Positions 52,544-64,000 of a stretch of DNA of 64,000 nucleotides are shown one piece after another (the first letter of the stretch is position 1; each line of letters starts with the position of its first letter). The position numbers and the translations under genes are program-made. Below the pieces are notes generated by a model. The model worked only from the letters and a program-made list of their open reading frames with translations. It did not search any database and was not told the origin of the DNA. The stretch is from Pseudomonadota bacterium. GTDB taxonomy: Bacteria > Pseudomonadota > Alphaproteobacteria > Reyranellales > Reyranellaceae. Where the stretch lies: the NCBI GenBank assembly GCA_018240745.1, contig JAFEFF010000184.1, positions 1-64,000 of the forward strand, written 5' to 3'.

Positions 52544-53851
52544 TCAGAACTCCAAAAGGTTGTCGCGCAGATGCTTGTGGGCGTACGCCTTGCGCACCAC
52601 GTCGCGGCGCTGCAGCTCGGGGACCAGGCCGTCGCAGATCTCCATGACGTAGCGCCTGTCGAAATAGGTGTTGAAGATCAGGAAGCCGTCGCCGCCGGTC
52701 TCCTGGATGATCTCCTGCATGCGGCTGGCGACGCTGTCGGCCGAGCCGACCATCTCGTAGCCCTGGCGGCGACTGCCGATGGCGAGCTCGCGTGGCGTCT
52801 TGCCGATCCAGCTCGCCAGCGAGGACTGGTGGCCGTTGGTGGTGAGGCCGGCGGGCAGCGGCTGGTCGAGATCGAACTTCGAGAAGTCGATGTTGGTAAG
52901 CCGCGACAGGCCCGACAGGTTGAGATCGAGGTGCTGGCCGTCCTGCTCCGCCAGCAGCCGCCGCCGCTCGCGCGCCGCCTCGTCGGTGATGTCGACCAGC
53001 GGATAGACGAGATACAGCACCTTGATGCTGTCGGGATCGCGACCGAACCCGGCGGCGAGCCGCCGCACCTCCGCGCGGAACTTCTTCATCGCCTCGACGG
53101 TGGTCGCGTTGGTGATGATGGTGTCCGCCCAGCGGGCTGCGAACGCCTGGCCGCGCGGCGAACCGCCGGCCTGGCAGATCGGCACGCGGCCCTGCGGCGA
53201 GCGCGGTGCGTTCAAGGGCCCGCGGACCTTGAAGTATTTGCCGTCGTGGTGGATCGCATGGACCTTGGCGCCGTCGGCGAACAGATTCCTGTCGCGGTCG
53301 AGCACGACGGCATCGGGCTCCCACGCCTCCCACAGCCGGGTCACCACATCGGCGAACTCGTCGGCGACGTCGTAGCGCTCGTCGTGCGGCCGCTGCGCCT
53401 CGTTGCCGTAGTTCTCCGCCGCGCCGTCGTTGCTGCTGGTGACGCAGTTCCAGCCGATCCGGCCCTCGGTCACGTGGTCGAGGGTGTTGACCAGGCGGGC
53501 CATCAGGTAGGGCGGATACTCGCTGGTCGAGAGCGTCGGCACCAGCCCGAGCGTCCTGGTCGCCGGCGCGAGATAGGAGACCAGCACGGCCGGATCGAGC
53601 TTGGGCGTCGAGGCGGCGTATTTCAGGTAGGTATCGTGGCTGCCCCTGTAGGTGTAGGGCACCATCGAGGAGTCCTCGATGATCATGTAGTCGAAGCAGC
53701 AGCGATCGAGCCCCTTGGCGAGGTCGATGAAGAGGTCCGGCATCATCCAGCGATGCAGGTCGCTGTCGCTGCCCGGCCATTGCGAGCGCCAGGTCTTGGG
53801 TCCGTAGCCCTGCGACAGGAACCAGGCGAGGTGGAAGCGGTCTGTCGCCAA
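52544..53851 (-). CDS. LLM class FMN-dependent monooxygenase, NtaA/SnaA/DszA type (copy 2)
   Basis: A 435-residue flavin monooxygenase, second of two tandem paralogs. Landmarks include DRFHLAWFLSQGYGPKTWRS, the RIGWNCVTSSNDGAAENYGN segment, VPICQAGGSPRGQAFAARWA and the terminal RKAYAHKHLRDNLLEF. Such enzymes take reduced FMN from a reductase and oxidise sulfonates, nitrilotriacetate-like or heterocyclic compounds. The start is a TTG at 53851, three bases after the stop of copy 1, with GGAG upstream; no ATG fits the conserved N-terminus. No reductase gene is next to it. Confidence 0.92.
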   Translation of the reverse strand: MATDRFHLAWFLSQGYGPKTWRSQWPGSDSDLHRWMMPDLFIDLAKGLDRCCFDYMIIEDSSMVPYTYRGSHDTYLKYAASTPKLDPAVLVSYLAPATRTLGLVPTLSTSEYPPYLMARLVNTLDHVTEGRIGWNCVTSSNDGAAENYGNEAQRPHDERYDVADEFADVVTRLWEAWEPDAVVLDRDRNLFADGAKVHAIHHDGKYFKVRGPLNAPRSPQGRVPICQAGGSPRGQAFAARWADTIITNATTVEAMKKFRAEVRRLAAGFGRDPDSIKVLYLVYPLVDITDEAARERRRLLAEQDGQHLDLNLSGLSRLTNIDFSKFDLDQPLPAGLTTNGHQSSLASWIGKTPRELAIGSRRQGYEMVGSADSVASRMQEIIQETGGDGFLIFNTYFDRRYVMEICDGLVPELQRRDVVRKAYAHKHLRDNLLEF

Positions 53852-53854
53852 GGC

Positions 53855-55165
53855 TCAGAACTCCAGCAGGTTGTCGCGCAAATGCTTGTGAGCGTAAGCC
53901 TTGCGCGTCAGGCCGCGGCGCTGCAATTCCGGCACCAGCCCGTCGCACACCTCGACCACGTAGCGGCGGTCGAAGTAGCTGTTGAAGATTAGGAAGCCGT
54001 CGCCGCCGACCTCTTCCATCAGCTCCTGCATCATGCCGGCGACGTGGTCGGCGGTGCCGGTGAAGTCGATGCCGTCCTTGCGGGCATAGGAGCGCACGAG
54101 CGCCCGCGGCGTCTTGCCGATCCACTTGGCGAGCGCCGACTGATGCCCGTTGGTCGTGAGGTGCGCCGGCAACGGCTCGTCGAAGTCGAACTGCGCGAAG
54201 TCGATACCGGTCAGGCGCGACATGCTGGAGAGGATCATGTCGACATGCTCCTCGGCGGCCGCTGCTTCGCGCCGCTGCCGCTCGCGCGCGGCGTCCATGG
54301 TGCTGTCGACGATCGGATGGGCGAGAAACAGGATCTTGATGTCGTCGGGGTTGCGACCGAGCTGTTGCGCGCGTTTGCGGATGCCGTCGCGATAGGCCTT
54401 CATCGACGCCGCGCTGCCGCCGCCCTCGGTGATGATGGTGTCGGCCCAACGCGAGGCGAACTCCAGGCCGCGCGGCGAGCCGCCGGCCTGGCAGATCGGC
54501 ACACGGCCCTGCGGCGAGCGCGGCGCGTTCAGGGGACCGCGTACCTTGAAGTACTTGCCCTGATGGTTGATCGGATGGACCTTGGCGCCATCGGCGAAGA
54601 AGTGGTTCTCGCGGTCGATCACCACGGCATCGGGCTCCCAGGCCTCCCACAAGCGGGTGACGACGTCGGCGAACTCGTCGGCCACATCGTAGCGCTCGTC
54701 GTGCTCGCGGTGCTTGTCGCGGCCGTAGTTCTGCGCGGCGCCGTCGTTGCTGCCGGTGACGCAGTTCCAGCCGACGCGGCCCTCGGTCGTGTGGTCGAGC
54801 GTGTTGACCAGCCGGGCCAGGAGGTAAGGCGGGTACTCGCTGACCGAGAGCGTGGGCACGAGGCCAAGATGCGCCGTTGCCTGCGCGAGCCAGGGCACCA
54901 GCACGGCCGGATCGAGCTTCGGGGTAGATGCTGCGTATTTCAGGTACGTGTCATGCGAGCCCTTGTAGGTGTAGGGCACGTTCGAGCTGTCCTCGATGAT
55001 CATGTAGTCGAAGCAGGCCCGCTCCATGCCCTGCGCCAGGTCGACGAACAGGTCCGGCATCATCCAGCGCGCGACGTCGGTCCCCGGGAAGTCGGTCCGC
55101 CAGCTCTTGGGCCCGTAACCCTGTGACAGGAACCACGCCAGGTGGAACGGCTTCTTGCTGCTCAT
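53855..55165 (-). CDS. LLM class FMN-dependent monooxygenase, NtaA/SnaA/DszA type (copy 1)
   Basis: A 436-residue paralog of the downstream gene, much alike over the full length, with identical ends (RKAYAHKHLRDNLLEF). Landmarks are PFHLAWFLSQGYGPKSWRTD, RVGWNCVTGSNDGAAQNYGR, VPICQAGGSPRGLEFASRWA and FADGAKVHPINHQGKYFKVR. ATG start. It diverges from glgE across 65 bases. The pair probably arose by tandem duplication; whether they form a mixed dimer or act on different substrates is unknown. Confidence 0.92.
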   Translation of the reverse strand: MSSKKPFHLAWFLSQGYGPKSWRTDFPGTDVARWMMPDLFVDLAQGMERACFDYMIIEDSSNVPYTYKGSHDTYLKYAASTPKLDPAVLVPWLAQATAHLGLVPTLSVSEYPPYLLARLVNTLDHTTEGRVGWNCVTGSNDGAAQNYGRDKHREHDERYDVADEFADVVTRLWEAWEPDAVVIDRENHFFADGAKVHPINHQGKYFKVRGPLNAPRSPQGRVPICQAGGSPRGLEFASRWADTIITEGGGSAASMKAYRDGIRKRAQQLGRNPDDIKILFLAHPIVDSTMDAARERQRREAAAAEEHVDMILSSMSRLTGIDFAQFDFDEPLPAHLTTNGHQSALAKWIGKTPRALVRSYARKDGIDFTGTADHVAGMMQELMEEVGGDGFLIFNSYFDRRYVVEVCDGLVPELQRRGLTRKAYAHKHLRDNLLEF

Positions 55166-55230
55166 GACGCCAGCGTAAGCCTTTTTATCGTTTCGACGGA
55201 ACCATTTGGCCGTTTCCGCCTTCTATATGG

Positions 55231-61669
<6,439 letters not shown>

Positions 61670-61670
<1 letters not shown>

Positions 61671-63856
61671 TGGCAAGTGCATTCACCCTTTCGGACTTGC
61701 CGCGCACGGAGGCCGAGGCCCTCGCCTATGGCCGGCATGGCGACCCGTTCAAGGTGCTGGGGCCGCGCGACACTTCGACCGGTCGCGTGATCCGCGCCTT
61801 CCTGCCGGGTGCAAACGGCGTCGAGGTCCTGCGGCGCAGCGATCGCCAGACGATCGGCAAGCTCGACCCGGCACAGCCGGATGGCTTTTTCGAAGGCATC
61901 GTCGGCGACCGCGCAGCGTACCTGCTGCGCATTCGATGGCCGGGTGCGGTGCAGGAGACCGAAGACCCCTATTCCTTCGGCCCGGTGCTGGGCGACCTCG
62001 ATCTGCATCTGTTCAACGAGGGCCGCCACTTCGGGATGGCCAAGGTGCTGGGCGCCAACGCCATGACGGTCCAGGGCGTGCCGGGCGTCGCCTTCGCGGT
62101 CTGGGCGCCCAATGCCGCGCGGGTCGCCGTGGTCGGCGACTTCAACTCCTGGGACTCGCGCCGCCATCCGATGCGGCTGCGCTATCCGGCCGGCGTGTGG
62201 GAGCTGTTCATCCCGCGCGTCTCGCCGGGCGCGCGCTACAAATTCGACATCGTCGGCGCAGGCGGGGTTCCGGTGCCGCAGAAGGCCGATCCGCTCGCCA
62301 AGCAGACCGAGCCACCACCCGCAACCGCATCGGTGGTCGCCTCGCCCCAGCCGTTCGACTGGCACGACGGGGAATGGATGGCGAAGCGTGCCGGGCGGCA
62401 GCGCCCCGACGCGCCGATCGCGATCTACGAGGTGCATGCGGGTTCGTGGATGCGCGCCTGCCACACCTGGGACGACATGGCCGACCGGCTCGTCCCCTAC
62501 GCCGTCGACATGGGCTTCAGCCATCTCGAGCTGCTGCCGGTCACGGAGCATCCGTTCGGCGGTTCCTGGGGTTACCAGCCGCTCAGCCTGTTTGCGCCGA
62601 CTGCCCGTTTCGGCTCGCCCGAAGGGTTCGCCCGCTTCGTCGATCGTGCGCACGCGGCGGGCCTCGGCATCATCCTGGATTGGGTGCCGGCGCACTTCCC
62701 CACCGACGCCCATGGCCTCGCCCGCTTCGACGGCACCGCGCTCTACGAGCATCTGGATCCGCGCGAGGGCTTCCATCGCGACTGGAACACCTTCATCTAC
62801 AACTTCGGCCGGCGCGAGGTGCAGGGCTTCCTGATCGCGAGCGCGCTGCACTGGCTGGAGCACTTCCACGTCGACGGCCTGCGCGTCGATGCCGTGGCCT
62901 CGATGCTCTACCGCGACTACAGCCGCGCAGCCGGCGACTGGATACCCAACATCTATGGCGGCCGCGAGCATCTCGAAGCGATCGACTTCCTGCGGCACCT
63001 CAACGCCGTGGTGCAGGAGCGGCACGCCGGCGCCGTCGTGATAGCCGAAGAGTCGACCGCCTGGCCGGGCGTCACCCAGCCGGTCTCCGAGCTGGGCCTC
63101 GGCTTTTCCTACAAGTGGAACATGGGCTGGATGCACGACACGCTCCATTACATGGCGCGCGACCCGATCTACCGCTCGTACCACCATGACGGCCTGACGT
63201 TCGGCCTGATCTACGCCTTCTCCGAGCGCTTCATCCTGCCGCTCAGCCACGACGAGGTGGTCTACGGCAAGGGCTCGCTGCTTGGCCGCATGCCCGGCGA
63301 CCGCTGGCAGAAGTTCGCGAACCTGCGGGCCTATTTCGGGTTCATGTGGGGCCATCCCGGCAAGAAGCTCCTGTTCATGGGCGGCGAGATCGCCCAGGAG
63401 CGCGAATGGAACCACGACGGCGAGATCGACTGGTTCCTGCTCGACGACGTCAGCCATGCCGGCACGCAGCGCCTGGTGCGCGACCTCAACGGCCTTTATC
63501 GCCGCGAGCCCGCGCTGCACCGCCGCGACGCCAGCGGCGAGGGTTTCCGCTGGGTGATCGGCGACGATCGCTCCAACTCGGTGTTCGCCTTCCTCCGCCT
63601 CGGCGGGGAAGGCGATCCGCCGATCCTGGTCGTGTGCAACATGACGCCCGCGCCGCGCCACCATTATCGCATCGGCGTGCCGCGTCCCGGCTACTGGCGC
63701 GAGATCGCCAACACCGATTCGCGCTTTTACGGCGGCAGCGACATCGGCAACGACGGCGGTGCCGCCACCACGGGCGATGCAGCGCACGGCGAGCCGCAGT
63801 CGCTCGATCTCACCCTGCCGCCCCTCGCAACCATCATGCTTCGGGCCGAAGGCTAA
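61670..63856 (+). CDS. glgB: 1,4-alpha-glucan branching enzyme
   Basis: A 728-residue GH13 branching enzyme. Domain order is an N-terminal CBM48-like beta domain (from about residue 115: [20 protein letters not shown]), the catalytic barrel and a C-terminal beta domain. Catalytic residues are Asp407 in [10 protein letters not shown], Glu460 in VVIAEEST and the HD pair in [14 protein letters not shown]. It introduces alpha-1,6 branches into the glucan made by GlgE. ATG overlaps the treS stop in a TGATG arrangement. Length is normal for the family. Confidence 0.95.
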
Positions 63857-63858
63857 CC

Positions 63859-64000
63859 GTGCCGGCCCCCGATGTACTGCTGCCGGGCAATCCCTACCCG
63901 CTCGGCGCAACCTGGGACGGTCTCGGCATCAACTTCGCCGTCTTTTCCGCCAATGCCCAGCGCATCGACCTCTGCCTGTTCGATCCGGCCGGCCGGCGCG
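63859..64000 (+). CDS. glgX: glycogen debranching enzyme GlgX, N-terminal part (runs off window)
   Basis: The first 47 residues are visible. They read [20 protein letters not shown] then [19 protein letters not shown], the standard N-terminal CBM48-type start of GlgX isoamylases. GlgX hydrolyses alpha-1,6 branches of limit dextrins. A GTG start lies two bases after the glgB stop (TAA at 63854-63856), so it continues the operon. The rest of the gene lies beyond the window. Confidence 0.85.
   Translation, partial: MPAPDVLLPGNPYPLGATWDGLGINFAVFSANAQRIDLCLFDPAGRR

Overview
The window is GC-rich DNA, almost fully coding, from what looks like an alphaproteobacterial chromosome. The evidence is gene content: PRC-barrel proteins, DUF488, an SBF-like symporter, BKACE and hydantoinase sets, many luciferase-like flavin enzymes, and a GlgE/TreS operon. 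Genus is not determined; a soil or freshwater Rhodospirillales/Hyphomicrobiales-type organism such as Reyranella or Bradyrhizobium is an inference. No rRNA, tRNA, CRISPR array or phage was seen.

Region 1 (1-5.4 kb) holds the end of a PAS protein, a complete IS630-type insertion sequence (340-1822) placed exactly on the stop codon of a Crp/Fnr-family regulator, and a run of small stress-type genes: PRC-barrel, DUF488, a glycine-zipper protein and tiny acidic or membrane proteins. Region 2 (5.4-15.3 kb) has a hydroxyacid dehydrogenase, an FlK-like thioesterase, a periplasmic dienelactone-hydrolase-like enzyme, a GH25 lysozyme-like protein, an ABC exporter-debranching enzyme pair, a divergent glycosyltransferase and an MFS transporter.

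Region 3 (15.3-24.5 kb) is the most unusual part. It is a tightly spaced minus-strand operon of four uncharacterised proteins (low-complexity; Ig-like; His/Cys-rich plus Ig-like; helical plus Ig-like) leading into a 1787-residue single-module polyketide synthase (KS-AT-KR-ACP-methyltransferase, no thioesterase). A secreted PRC-barrel protein and the MFS transporter follow in the same direction.

Region 4 (24.8-55.2 kb) is catabolic and transport-related: amidohydrolases, a PhyH oxygenase, IlvD/Edd dehydratase, HpaB-type hydroxylase, dienelactone hydrolase, hydantoinase/oxoprolinase A and B, an RND efflux pair, an esterase, four luciferase-like oxidoreductases, an SBF-like symporter, a Gfo/Idh/MocA dehydrogenase, BKACE, GMC oxidoreductase and D-aminoacylase-type hydrolase. 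Palindromic intergenic repeats interrupt it at 34.3, 44.8 and 52.2-52.5 kb. Region 5 (55.2-64 kb) is the GlgE-type alpha-glucan operon glgE-treS/maltokinase-glgB-glgX, each gene overlapping or nearly touching the next; glgX runs off the end. Together these genes convert trehalose to maltose, maltose-1-phosphate and branched alpha-glucan.
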